A DNA stretch of 41,342 nt, taken from positions 105,863-147,204 of the forward strand of contig NZ_JACIGI010000007.1 of the NCBI RefSeq assembly GCF_014197795.1, written 5' to 3'. Below are positions 25,746 through 34,113 of this stretch, in pieces. The notes beneath the pieces are model-generated. The model worked only from the letters and a program-made list of their open reading frames with translations, was not told where the DNA came from and made no database searches. Positions within the stretch are counted from its first letter, which is position 1, and every line of letters starts with the position of its first letter. Source of the stretch: Roseospira goensis. GTDB lineage: Bacteria > Pseudomonadota > Alphaproteobacteria > Rhodospirillales > Rhodospirillaceae. Both the position numbers and the translations under genes were made by a program.

Positions 25746-26525
25746 ATGCCCGAGGATTCCGAGGACATCGCCACCGCCACAGCCGCCGGCGAGCGCCCGG
25801 ACGCCTACACGGACGCTCACACGGATGCCCCCCCGGAGACGCCCGAGGCCGTGCCCGGCCTGGCGGCGGCCGACAGCCTGTTCGCGCGCCTGCGTCACGC
25901 CTGCTGGCCGGAGTGGCACGCCTATCTCGACCATCCGTTCGTGCGCCGGATGGCCGACGGTTCCCTGCGCCAGGAGTGCTTTCGGCACTACATGGGCCAG
26001 GACTACCTGTTCCTGATCCATTTCGCGCGTGCCTATGCCCTGGGCGTGTTCAAGAGCGAATCGCTGGAGGACATGCGCCGCATGGGCGCCGGCATGGCGG
26101 CCATCCTCGACGAGATGGGCCTGCACGTGCGCTACTGTCAGTCCTGGGGCCTCTCGCCCGAGGACCTGGAGCGACTGCCCGAATCCAAGGCCACCATGGC
26201 CTATACCCGCTACGTGCTGGAGCGTGGCCTCGCCGGCGACCTGCTCGACCTGGTGGTGGCGCTGTCGCCCTGCATCATCGGCTACGCCGAGATCGGCGCC
26301 CGCCTGATCGACGGTATCGACGACGATCATCCCTACGGCGCCTGGATCCGCGAGTATGGCGGCGCGGGCTACCGTCAGGTGGCGCGTGACGCGGTCGAGA
26401 CCATGGACCGCCTGATGGTCGAGCGCGGCGGCCCCGGCCGCATGCCCGGGCTGGTCGACACCTTCCGCCAGGCGACGCGCCTGGAGGCCGACTTCTGGCA
26501 GATGGGGTTGACGCTTGCGGACTGA
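25746..26525 (+). CDS. tenA: TenA-family thiaminase II / aminopyrimidine aminohydrolase
   Basis: TenA enzymes hydrolyse aminopyrimidines to salvage the HMP part of damaged thiamin. The helical core follows an unusual N-terminal extension of about 40 residues rich in Asp, Thr and Pro. Visible are GQDYLFLIHFARAY with the substrate-binding Asp86, and ALSPCIIGYAEIG with the catalytic Cys176. The C-terminal LEADFWQMG carries a conserved Glu. At 259 residues it is longer than usual (about 225-235) because of the extension. No other thiamin gene is in the window. Its last bases overlap the putative TTG start of mnmA, suggesting co-translation. Confidence 0.93.
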   Translation: MPEDSEDIATATAAGERPDAYTDAHTDAPPETPEAVPGLAAADSLFARLRHACWPEWHAYLDHPFVRRMADGSLRQECFRHYMGQDYLFLIHFARAYALGVFKSESLEDMRRMGAGMAAILDEMGLHVRYCQSWGLSPEDLERLPESKATMAYTRYVLERGLAGDLLDLVVALSPCIIGYAEIGARLIDGIDDDHPYGAWIREYGGAGYRQVARDAVETMDRLMVERGGPGRMPGLVDTFRQATRLEADFWQMGLTLAD

Positions 26526-27687
26526 GCCGGCCCTGGGCGCGACGGTGGCGCGTCCCGTCCTGGACGACCTCGGGGCCGACGTGGAACCGGGGCGGGGGCG
26601 GCGCGCCGTCGTCGCCATGTCGGGCGGAGTCGACAGCTCGGTGACCGCCGGCGTGCTGGCCGACGCCGGCTGGGAGGTGGTCGGCCTGACCATGCAGCTC
26701 ACCGATCACGGCCAGGCGACTCCCGGCGGTCGCACCTGCTGTGCCGGCCAGGACATCCACGACGCCCGCCGGGTGGCCGACCGACTCGGCGTGCCGCACT
26801 ACGTCCTCGACTACGAGGGGGCGTTCCGCCGCGACGTCATGGACCGCTTCGCCGACAGCTACGTGCGCGGCGAGACCCCGGTGCCCTGCGTGCTCTGCAA
26901 CCAGACGGTCAAGTTTCGCGACCTGCTGGGGGCGGCGCGCGACCTGGGCGCGGATGTCCTCGCCACCGGACACTACGTGCGCCGCCGCGTGGGGCCGGAC
27001 GGCGCCGAGCTGTGGCGCGGCGCCGAGGCCGGCAAGGACCAGAGCTATTTCCTGTTCGCCACCACGCGCGATCAGCTCGACCGGCTGCGTTTCCCCCTGG
27101 GCGGGCTGGACAAGGCCCGCACCCGGGCGCTGGCGGCGCGCTACGGCCTGGCGGTGGCCGACAAGGCCGAGAGTCAGGATATCTGTTTCGTGCCCGGCGG
27201 CGACTATGCGCGGGTGGTGGAGCGGCTGCGCCCCGGCGCGCTGGAGCCCGGCGATATCGTGGACACCGAGGGCCGGGTGCTGGGCCGCCACGCCGGCATC
27301 ATCCACTACACCGTTGGGCAGCGCCGCGGGCTGGCGATCGGCGGCACCGCCGAACCGATGTACGTGCTGCGGCTGGACCCGGTGCGCCACCGCGTCGTGG
27401 TCGGCCCCAAGGCGGCGCTGGGCCGGACCGTGTTCACGATCCGCGCGGTCAACTGGCTGGGCGCCGGGGCGGCCATGCCGGCCGAGGGCGTGCGGGTGCG
27501 GGTGAAGATCCGCAACACCTTCGATCCGGTGCCGGCGACGGTGGCGCCGCTCGCCGACGACCGCGCCGCCGTCACCCTGGACGACCCGGCGCGCGGCATC
27601 TCGCCCGGTCAGGCGTGTGTGTTCTACGATGATGCGCGGGTGCTGGGTGGCGGCTGGATCGAGCGCGACGGACACCGCGCGGCCTGA
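26515..27687 (+). CDS. mnmA: tRNA-specific 2-thiouridylase
   Basis: MnmA thiolates U34 of Lys, Glu and Gln tRNAs using ATP and persulfide sulfur. The protein has up to 390 residues. The PP-loop SGGVDSS is at 36-42. The CVLCN motif (125-129) contains the catalytic Cys128, KDQSYFLF (174-181) contacts tRNA, and the second redox cysteine is Cys224 in SQDICFVPGG. The start is uncertain: TTG at 26515 inside the end of tenA, or one of two in-frame GTGs about 30-65 bp later. The desulfurase encoded 1.4 kb upstream is a plausible sulfur donor. Confidence 0.95.
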   Translation: MRTEPALGATVARPVLDDLGADVEPGRGRRAVVAMSGGVDSSVTAGVLADAGWEVVGLTMQLTDHGQATPGGRTCCAGQDIHDARRVADRLGVPHYVLDYEGAFRRDVMDRFADSYVRGETPVPCVLCNQTVKFRDLLGAARDLGADVLATGHYVRRRVGPDGAELWRGAEAGKDQSYFLFATTRDQLDRLRFPLGGLDKARTRALAARYGLAVADKAESQDICFVPGGDYARVVERLRPGALEPGDIVDTEGRVLGRHAGIIHYTVGQRRGLAIGGTAEPMYVLRLDPVRHRVVVGPKAALGRTVFTIRAVNWLGAGAAMPAEGVRVRVKIRNTFDPVPATVAPLADDRAAVTLDDPARGISPGQACVFYDDARVLGGGWIERDGHRAA

Positions 27688-27722
27688 CCGCGCGAGAACC
27701 GGGCGGCCCGAGCGGTCCTCAC

Positions 27723-28361
27723 CTATCCCTTCGCCAGCAGCGTTTCGGCCTGGCGGTCGAGGGCCGCGATCAGGCCCGGCAGTCCGTCGCGCGCGCCGAT
27801 CGACGCCCATTCCGACCGGCGCAGGGCCACCTCGCTGATCGAGCCCTCCAGCAGCACGTCGACGACGCGCGCGCCGTCGGCCGTGTCGGCGACCACGTAG
27901 GTGATCGGCACGTCGTCGTCCGCGGGGCGGACGATGCGGGTGTTGACCAGGGTGGTGCCGGCGGGGCCGGGCGCGGTGCCGTCGATGGCAAAGGACTCGC
28001 CGCTGAAGCCGTCGAAGCGGTCGGCGTGCACGGCCACGGAGTAGGACGCGAAGGACTCCACCATGGCGGCCCGGGTCGCCGCGTCGGCCGCGCGCCAGGC
28101 CTTGCCGGCGGCCGCGCGGGCCATGCGGTCGAAGGCGAAGGTGGCGCGCACCGGGCCGTCCAGGGCCTCGGCGCGGCCGCCTGGACCCAGGTTCTCGGCG
28201 CGCCGCATGACGTCCAGCAGGGCCGCTTGGTAGGTCCCGATCAGGGCCGTGGCGGCATCCGGGGGTGGGGCGGCGGCATGACCGGGGCGCGGGTGAGCGG
28301 CCAGCAGCGGCCACGCGGCGGCGGCCAGAAGGAGGGAGCGGCGGGGCAGGCGGCGGGTCAT
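27723..28361 (-). CDS. Periplasmic MlaC/Ttg2D/HpnM-family protein
   Basis: A 212-residue exported protein with an N-terminal signal (RRLPRR followed by an Ala/Leu-rich core ending near AHA at about 28-30). The mature part has the MlaC-like pattern: RATFAFDRMARAAAGKAW, a helix, the SYSVAVHADRFDGFSGESF segment, and the C-terminal VVDVLLEGSISEVALRRSEW. MlaC carries phospholipids across the periplasm, and HpnM is its hopanoid-cluster relative; the sequence alone does not decide between them. No mla permease or hopanoid gene is in the window. It converges with mnmA, 35 bp apart. Confidence 0.88.
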   Translation of the reverse strand: MTRRLPRRSLLLAAAAWPLLAAHPRPGHAAAPPPDAATALIGTYQAALLDVMRRAENLGPGGRAEALDGPVRATFAFDRMARAAAGKAWRAADAATRAAMVESFASYSVAVHADRFDGFSGESFAIDGTAPGPAGTTLVNTRIVRPADDDVPITYVVADTADGARVVDVLLEGSISEVALRRSEWASIGARDGLPGLIAALDRQAETLLAKG

Positions 28362-28482
28362 GCGGCGGGCTCCTGGGCGCGCGGGGCGGAGACTGACCGC
28401 GCACCCTGAGGGCCGGCGATGGCGGAAATGCGGCGCCGTCGTGCGATCGCGATGCCGTTTTGAAAGCGATCCGGGGGCGGTC

Positions 28483-29916
28483 TCAGCGGGCCGCCACCGT
28501 CCAGCCGGTCGGCACCACCACCAGGCACGACCGCTCGCGCGCCCGCAGGTCGCGGCAGGCGGCGCGGGCCTGGCTCTCCGTCCCCATGCCGAGCAGGCGG
28601 GCCCGGTACAGCTTGCCGTCCGCGACCGTGTGCGGGATCACGCGCACCCGGATCGGGGCGGGGCCGTCGCGCAGCAGGCGCGCGGCGTCGTGGGCCGCCC
28701 GCTCGGCGGCGTTGAGGGAACTGAAGGCCCCCACCTGCACGCCCCAGGTTCCGCCCTGGTCGGGGCCGGTGTCGAGCGCCGCCGTCGTGGTCGCGCCGCG
28801 GGCCGACCCCTGGACGGTTTCCGTCCCCCCGGCCGCGCCCGCACCGCCCGGCGCCGCCGGCGGGACTGGCGTGACATGGGCGCTGGCGGCCGGCTTGGGC
28901 TGGTCGAGCAGCGAGGAGATGACACGCGGGATCACGGTGCTCAGGCCCGCCACCCGGGTCTCGCCCATCTTGCCCGGGGGCAGCGCCGGCGGCAGCGGGG
29001 TGACGCCGGACGGCAGGTCCGGGCGGGCGACGACGCGCACCCGCTGGCCGGTGGCATAGGGGCTGTAGCTGGCCTGGGTGACCAGGCGGAAGCCCTTGTC
29101 CATCAACTCCGCCATGTGATCGTCGCGGCTGCGCGCGCTGCGGCCGCCGAACACCACCGCGACCAGGCGGCGTCCGGCGCGGGTGGCCGAGAAGGCGACG
29201 TTGAAGCCGGAGGCGCGGATGTAGCCGGTCTTGAGACCGTCGGCGCCGGGATACCGCTTCATCAGGTTGTTGTGGGTGCCGTAGGTGCGGCCGTTGTAGC
29301 GGAAGGCCGTGGTCGAGAAGAAGTGGTAGTGGTGCGGGAAGTGCTGCATCAGCGACATCGCCAGCACGGCCATGTCCCGCGCGGTGCTCTTCTGGCCGCT
29401 GTTGGGCAGGCCCGAAGCGTTGCGGAAACTGGTCCGGCGCATGCCCAGATCGCGCGCCTTCTGGGTCATCAGGCGGGCGAAATTGACCTCGGTGGAGCCC
29501 AGCGCCTCCGCGACCACGGTGGCGACGTCGTTGGCCGACTTGGTGACCAGGGCCCGGATGGCGTCCTTGACCGCGATCGTGGAGCCGGCGCGCAGCCCGA
29601 GCTTGGACGGCGGCTGCCCGGCCGCCCGCGTCGACACGTGCAGGCGCGACTCCATCGACAACCGCCCCGTGTCGATGGCCTCGAACAGCAGGTACAGCGT
29701 CATCATCTTGGTCATCGACGCCGGATACAGCCGGTTGTCGACGTCGCGGGCGTGCAGAATCCGGCCCGAGGCGGCGTCGACCACGATCGAGGCGTAGCGC
29801 GCCAGGGCCTCGCCAGGCATCATGACGGTGAGACCGACAAGCACGGCCACGGCGGCAGTGAGCCGGGCCAGGCGGCGAGGCGGCGCCAGGCGGGCGCGGG
29901 GCGGCGGCGTGGACAC
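28483..29916 (-). CDS. D-alanyl-D-alanine carboxypeptidase (S11/PBP5-6 type) with C-terminal SPOR domain
   Basis: A 477-residue periplasmic peptidoglycan enzyme that trims the terminal D-Ala of stem peptides. The signal peptide ends near GEALA (about 39). Catalytic motifs are SMTK (Ser67-Lys70), SAN (127-129) and KTG (229-231). A Pro/Ala/Gly-rich linker leads to a SPOR domain (about 395-475; GVQVGAFSS, YRARLLGMGTESQARAAC), which binds denuded glycan at division sites. S11 enzymes with SPOR are common in alphaproteobacteria. Upstream, 284 bp separate it from the divergent small lipoprotein gene. Confidence 0.94.
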   Translation of the reverse strand: MSTPPPRARLAPPRRLARLTAAVAVLVGLTVMMPGEALARYASIVVDAASGRILHARDVDNRLYPASMTKMMTLYLLFEAIDTGRLSMESRLHVSTRAAGQPPSKLGLRAGSTIAVKDAIRALVTKSANDVATVVAEALGSTEVNFARLMTQKARDLGMRRTSFRNASGLPNSGQKSTARDMAVLAMSLMQHFPHHYHFFSTTAFRYNGRTYGTHNNLMKRYPGADGLKTGYIRASGFNVAFSATRAGRRLVAVVFGGRSARSRDDHMAELMDKGFRLVTQASYSPYATGQRVRVVARPDLPSGVTPLPPALPPGKMGETRVAGLSTVIPRVISSLLDQPKPAASAHVTPVPPAAPGGAGAAGGTETVQGSARGATTTAALDTGPDQGGTWGVQVGAFSSLNAAERAAHDAARLLRDGPAPIRVRVIPHTVADGKLYRARLLGMGTESQARAACRDLRARERSCLVVVPTGWTVAAR

Positions 29917-30072
29917 GAAAGCCTCTCCTGTCGATCAAGGCCGCGACGACCCCCGGTGCTCTTCCCAGGGCTCTCCCAGGGTTTCCCCAAGGCCCCCCAG
30001 CGTGACCAGGGTGACTGTCGCGGCGCCACGGCTCCGGCCGCTCCCTCCGCCCGACAAACGCGGTCGGAAAAT

Positions 30073-30083
30073 TAGAGCGGATT
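30073..30083. repeat. Isolated half-copy of the TAGAGCAGATT palindrome family
   Basis: TAGAGCGGATT here matches 10 of 11 bases of the arm TAGAGCAGATT found in the palindromic element at 39445-39455. It lies in an AT-richer patch between the carboxypeptidase and the small lipoprotein. An 11-bp match could be chance. Confidence 0.35.
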
Positions 30084-30200
30084 CAATATGAAACTCTGCA
30101 CAGCATAGAAAATCGGTGAGTGCTTGTCCATAGGCGTTTCGTTTTACACAAGGAATCGTATAGCGTGGCGACCCAAATGGCGGTGCCTGGGACAGGGCCG

Positions 30201-30476
30201 ATGTCTCGCATTGTCGGTATCCGCGACTCCTGGGCGGGTCTGCGACGGCGGCCCCAAGATGTCGTGACCAGGGCCGGGCGGCGCCGGTGTTTTGGCCTTG
30301 TCTTGGGTGTGGGCGCCCTTGGGCTGGCGGCCTGCACCGCCGGCGGCGACGGTTCCAATCCGCTGGTGCGCAAGGCGACGTGGGTCGCGGTTCTGAACGG
30401 CTGCGATATCCGCGCGGCCTGCGGTGCCGGGGCGCCCGACCGCCGTAGGTTGGTTCGCGTCGCCAACGACACGTAA
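30201..30476 (+). CDS. Small putative lipoprotein, possibly truncated
   Basis: A 91-residue protein without recognised family. An Arg-rich start leads to a hydrophobic run and the lipobox GLAAC, so it should be a lipoprotein. The mature part would be only about 50 residues (NPLVRKATWVAVLNG, DIRAACGAGAPDRRRLV) and stops abruptly after what looks like the start of a folded domain, so the gene may have lost its 3' part. The ATG at 30201 has ACAGGGCC upstream; the frame is open from 30120. Existence as an expressed gene is uncertain. Confidence 0.5.
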   Translation: MSRIVGIRDSWAGLRRRPQDVVTRAGRRRCFGLVLGVGALGLAACTAGGDGSNPLVRKATWVAVLNGCDIRAACGAGAPDRRRLVRVANDT

Positions 30477-30527
30477 GGGGTTCGAATTTTCGAGATCAGG
30501 GCCACGACTCCGGGCCGGGCCGGCGGT

Positions 30528-31490
30528 TCATCGCCGTGGCTGACCGCGCGCCGCCAGCCACAGCCCGGAGACGATCAGCACCAGACCGAGTCCATGCGCC
30601 CACAGCAGGCGCTCGCCCAGGAACACCACCGACAGCAGCCCGCCCACCAGCGGCAGCAGGTACATGAACTGCCCGGCCACGGTGGCGCCCACCATTGCGA
30701 CCCCGCGATTGAAGCAGGCATAGGCGAGAATCGAGGGGAACACGGACACGTAGGCGATCGCGGCCAGCGCCTCCAGGTCCAGCGGCATGGTGCGGCCCTG
30801 GCCCAGCAGTTCCCACAGGTAGACCGGGAAGAGCATGGCCGCCCCGGTCAGGAAGCTGACCGCCAGGAACACCGACGCCGAGATCGCCGGGCGCAGCCGC
30901 AGCAGCGCCGTGTAGCCGGCGTAGCAGGCCACGGCGCCGAGCACCCAGACGTCGCCGATGTTCCACTCCAGCCCCAGCAGCACCCCGGGATCGCCGCGGC
31001 TGATGACGGCGGCGGCCCCGGCCAGCGACACCACCAGGCCCAGCACCTGCCAGCCCGTCGCGCGTTCGCGGAAGACGGCGAAGCCCCACAGGATGATCAG
31101 CACCGGCATCGCGGTCTGGATCAGCAGGGCATTGATGGCCTGCGTGTCCTGAAGGCCGATGTACAGGAAGGTGTTGAAGACCGCGATGCCCAGGCCCGAC
31201 AGCAGCAGCACGATGCGCCAGTGCCGGCGGATGACCGGCCATTCCGCCCGCACCCGGGGCCAGGCGAAGGCCAGCACGATCAGCCCCGCCAGGGTCCAGC
31301 GCCAGAACGCCAGCCCCACCGGCGGCACGTGGCCGCTGACGGCGCGGCCGACGATGGCGTTGCCGGACCAGAACGAGATGGTCAGGAACAGCAGCAGGTA
31401 GGGCCAGTCCCCGAGGCGGGCCAGCGGCCCCCAGCGCGACCGCCCCGTGGTCCGCCCCGTGGTCCGCCCCGTGGTCCGCCCCGGCGTCAT
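30528..31490 (-). CDS. EamA-family (DMT superfamily) membrane transporter
   Basis: A 320-residue inner-membrane protein with about ten hydrophobic helices in two EamA halves. Typical sequences are FWSGNAIVGRAV near the start, LIQTAMPVLIILWGFAVFRERAT in the first half (abbreviated), and FLGERLLWAHGLGLVLIVSGL in the second half. The N-terminus is a hydrophilic (RTTG)n repeat encoded by a 12-bp tandem repeat. The start ATG overlaps the cobT stop (ATGA), so it is translationally coupled to cobT. EamA proteins export or import small metabolites; the cobalamin context suggests, but does not prove, a related substrate. Confidence 0.92.
   Translation of the reverse strand: MTPGRTTGRTTGRTTGRSRWGPLARLGDWPYLLLFLTISFWSGNAIVGRAVSGHVPPVGLAFWRWTLAGLIVLAFAWPRVRAEWPVIRRHWRIVLLLSGLGIAVFNTFLYIGLQDTQAINALLIQTAMPVLIILWGFAVFRERATGWQVLGLVVSLAGAAAVISRGDPGVLLGLEWNIGDVWVLGAVACYAGYTALLRLRPAISASVFLAVSFLTGAAMLFPVYLWELLGQGRTMPLDLEALAAIAYVSVFPSILAYACFNRGVAMVGATVAGQFMYLLPLVGGLLSVVFLGERLLWAHGLGLVLIVSGLWLAARGQPRR
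31447..31482. repeat. 12-bp in-frame tandem repeat, three perfect copies
   Basis: GTGGTCCGCCCC is repeated exactly at 31447, 31459 and 31471. On the minus strand it encodes the RTTG repeats at the N-terminus of the EamA transporter. Copy-number change would lengthen or shorten the cytosolic tail without a frameshift. Confidence 0.95.
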
Positions 31491-32542
31491 GACGCCGCGT
31501 CCCGGGTCCCGTCTCCGGCGCCGCTCACGCCGGCGTCGGCGAAGGTCGCCATGCCGGCATGGCAGGCCGCCGCATCGCGCACCACCCCGAGCGCCACCGC
31601 CGCCCCGCTGCCCTCGCCCAGGCGCATGCCCAGGTCGAGCAGCGGATCCTTGTGCATCGCCGCCAGCAGGCGCCGGTGACCGGGCTCCTGCGAGACATGC
31701 CCGGCCAGGGCGTGATCCAGGCCGCCCGGGGTCATCGCCTGCCAGACCGCCGCGCTGGCGCAACAGATGAAGCCGTCCAGCAGCACCGGCACACGGGCAT
31801 GGCGCGCCGCCAGCACGCCCCCGGCCATCGCCGCCAGTTCGCGCCCGCCGACCCGGCGCAGGGCCTCCAGCGGGTCGGACAGGGTGAACCCGTGGTGCCG
31901 GTGCGCGGCCTCGACGACGGACCGCTTGCGGGCCAGACCGGCGTCGTCCAGGCCGGTGCCGCGCCCCACCCAGTCACCGGCGGTGCCACCGAACAGGGCC
32001 AGGGCCAGGGCGGCGGCGGCGGTCGTGTTGCCGATCCCCATCTCGCCGACGATCAGCAGGTCGGTGTCCGACAGGTCCAGGGTCAGGCCGGCGTTCAGGG
32101 CCGCCACCACCTCGGCCTCGGTCATGGCGGCATCGGTGTCGAAGGGCACCGTGGGGCGATCCAGCGCCAGCGGGACCACCTGGAGGTCGGCGCCGTGGGC
32201 GCGGCAGAGCTGGTTGATGGCGGCGCCGCCGGCCTCGAAGTTGGCCACCATCTGCACCGTGACCTCGGGCGGGAAGGCGGAGACGCCGCGTCCGGCGACG
32301 CCGTGGTTGCCGGCGAAGACGACGCAGCGCACCCGCTCCACGCGCGCCGGATGGCGCCCCTGCCAGGCCGCCAGCCACGCCGCGACAGGCTCCAGGCGGC
32401 CGAGCGAGCCGGCCGGCTTGGTCAGCGTCGGCTCGCGCGCGACCGCCGCCGCGTGCGCCGCGGTGTCCGGTCCGGGAAGATCGTGCGCCAGGGTGCGGAC
32501 GGCTTCGAGGGAGGCGACGGGGGGCAGCGGCGCGGTCGGCAT
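31487..32542 (-). CDS. cobT: Nicotinate-nucleotide--dimethylbenzimidazole phosphoribosyltransferase
   Basis: CobT attaches ribose-phosphate from nicotinate mononucleotide to dimethylbenzimidazole, making alpha-ribazole phosphate for the lower loop of cobalamin. The 351-residue length is standard. Motifs are KPAGSLGRLE (44-53), AGNHGVAGRGVSAFP, GEMGIGNTTAAAA, and GEGSGAAVAL with catalytic Glu310. The frame is open upstream to 33472, but the ATG at 32542 gives the family's usual length. It is divergent from cobS with 84 bp between starts, too little for a full cobalamin riboswitch plus two promoters. Confidence 0.96.
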   Translation of the reverse strand: MPTAPLPPVASLEAVRTLAHDLPGPDTAAHAAAVAREPTLTKPAGSLGRLEPVAAWLAAWQGRHPARVERVRCVVFAGNHGVAGRGVSAFPPEVTVQMVANFEAGGAAINQLCRAHGADLQVVPLALDRPTVPFDTDAAMTEAEVVAALNAGLTLDLSDTDLLIVGEMGIGNTTAAAALALALFGGTAGDWVGRGTGLDDAGLARKRSVVEAAHRHHGFTLSDPLEALRRVGGRELAAMAGGVLAARHARVPVLLDGFICCASAAVWQAMTPGGLDHALAGHVSQEPGHRRLLAAMHKDPLLDLGMRLGEGSGAAVALGVVRDAAACHAGMATFADAGVSGAGDGTRDAAS

Positions 32543-32626
32543 GGTCGGCTTGGTCCTGGTGTCGGGGGGGAGGGATGGGGTAGGAGAGCCCCTTGCCTTA
32601 CCCGAACGCGACGGAGAAATCACCCC

Positions 32627-33430
32627 ATGGCGTCGTCGCCGCTGCCGCCCGTCCTGTCCCGGCGCCTGAACGAGGTCCACCTGGCGATCGTGTTCCTGAC
32701 CCGCCTGCCCTGGGTCCGGGCCGACTGGTCGCACCCGCTCATGAGCGCCGCCTGGGCGTTTCCGCTGGCCGGTGTGCTGCTGGGGCTGGCCTGCGGGGCG
32801 GTGGCCGGGGCGGCGCTGGCGGCCGGGGCGGCGCCGCTGCTGGCGGCCGCGCTGGCGGTGGGGGCGGCGACCCTGTTCACCGGCTGCCTGCACGAGGACG
32901 GTGTCGGCGATACCGCCGACGGCATCGGCAGCGGCCGCGACCGCGCCCGCTCGCTGGAGATCCTGCGCGATTCCCGCATCGGCACCTATGGGGTGGTGGC
33001 GGTGGTGATGACGCTGGGGATCCGGGTGGCGGCGCTGACCCAGCTCCTCCAGGCGGCCGGGCCATGGTGGGCGGGCGCGCTGCCGGCCTGGGTGCTGGCG
33101 GCGGCGCTGGGGCGCGGCGCCGGGCCGCTGTTCACCCGGCTGTGCGACCCGGCGCGCGGCGACGGCGTGGGGGCCGGCGCGGGCCGGCCCGACGGCGCGG
33201 GGGTGGCGGTGGCGCTGGCGCTGCCGCTGCTGGGGGGCCTGCTGCTGGGCGCCGGGCGCGACCAGGGCGCGGCGACGCTGCTCGGGCTGCTGGCCGCGCT
33301 GGGGCCGCTGGTCTGGCTGGCCGGGCTGGCGCGGCGGCGCCTGGGCGGCTACACCGGCGACGTCATCGGCGCCGCCATCCTGATCGTGGAATGCACGGCC
33401 CTGGCGCTGCTGGCCGCCGTCTGGGCCTGA
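32627..33430 (+). CDS. cobS: Adenosylcobinamide-GDP ribazoletransferase (cobalamin synthase)
   Basis: CobS is the membrane enzyme that joins adenosylcobinamide-GDP to alpha-ribazole (phosphate) in the last assembly step of cobalamin. The 267-residue protein is strongly hydrophobic. It carries the diagnostic HEDGVGDTADG motif, a run of acidic residues that bind Mg2+, followed by RDSRIGTYG. GGYTGDVIGA sits near the C-terminus. ACGGAG lies upstream of the ATG. It starts the run cobS-cobC-cobU, with cobC 29 bp downstream. Confidence 0.96.
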   Translation: MASSPLPPVLSRRLNEVHLAIVFLTRLPWVRADWSHPLMSAAWAFPLAGVLLGLACGAVAGAALAAGAAPLLAAALAVGAATLFTGCLHEDGVGDTADGIGSGRDRARSLEILRDSRIGTYGVVAVVMTLGIRVAALTQLLQAAGPWWAGALPAWVLAAALGRGAGPLFTRLCDPARGDGVGAGAGRPDGAGVAVALALPLLGGLLLGAGRDQGAATLLGLLAALGPLVWLAGLARRRLGGYTGDVIGAAILIVECTALALLAAVWA

Positions 33431-33459
33431 CCGGGGGACACAAGGGGGGACCGACCGCC

Positions 33460-34113
33460 ATGACACCGACACCCGATCCGGTCACCGACCCGGCGCTGAC
33501 GCGCTGGTGGCTGCTGCGCCATGCCCCGGTGCCCGATCCCGAAGGCCGCATCATTGGCCGCTCGGATCCGGATGCCCACTGCGGCGACGTCGAGGACCTG
33601 GAGGCGCTGGCCCGCCTGCTGCCGCCCCATGCCGTGCTGCTGACCACGCCCCTGCGGCGCACCGGCCAGACGGCGCGCGCGCTGGCCGCGGCCGGGTTGC
33701 GGCTGCCGCGCGCGGTCGAGGAGCCCGATCTCCAGGAGCAGCATTTCGGCGCCTGGGAGGGGCTGACCTGGGGCGGCCTGGCGAGCGTCGATCCGCCCGA
33801 TCCGGAGTTGGCGGCGTTCTGGACCGACCCGGCCCACCGCGCCCCGCCCGAGGGCGAGAGCTTCGCCGCCGTCACCGCACGGGTCGGCGCCGCCCTGGAG
33901 CGCCTGAGCGCGGCCCATGCCGGGCGCGACATCGTCGCCGTGGTCCACGCCGGCACCGTGCGGGCGGCGCTGGCGGTGGCGCTCGACCTGGACCCGGCGC
34001 ACGCCCTGCGCTTCGCCGTCGAACCGCTGTCGCTGACCCGGCTGGACCGGCTCGACGGCAGCCCCTGCGCCGGCTGGCGGGTCGGCTGCGTCAACACCCT
34101 GATGACGCCATGA
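33460..34113 (+). CDS. cobC: Histidine phosphatase, probable alpha-ribazole phosphatase
   Basis: A 217-residue phosphoglycerate-mutase-like phosphatase. The phospho-acceptor His21 is in LLRHAPVP; the second Arg is in TTPLRRTGQTARAL; EEPDLQEQHFGAWEG carries the acid, and VVHAGTVRAAL the second His. CobC removes the phosphate from alpha-ribazole-5'-phosphate or cobalamin phosphate. The specific role is inferred from its place between cobS and cobU; the family also includes other phosphatases. Its stop overlaps the cobU start (ATGA). Confidence 0.88.
   Translation: MTPTPDPVTDPALTRWWLLRHAPVPDPEGRIIGRSDPDAHCGDVEDLEALARLLPPHAVLLTTPLRRTGQTARALAAAGLRLPRAVEEPDLQEQHFGAWEGLTWGGLASVDPPDPELAAFWTDPAHRAPPEGESFAAVTARVGAALERLSAAHAGRDIVAVVHAGTVRAALAVALDLDPAHALRFAVEPLSLTRLDRLDGSPCAGWRVGCVNTLMTP

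Noticed and set aside
32543..32626. Cobalamin riboswitch between cobT and cobS
   Set aside because: The 84-bp divergent gap is too short for the aptamer, and no B12-box-like sequence was seen.
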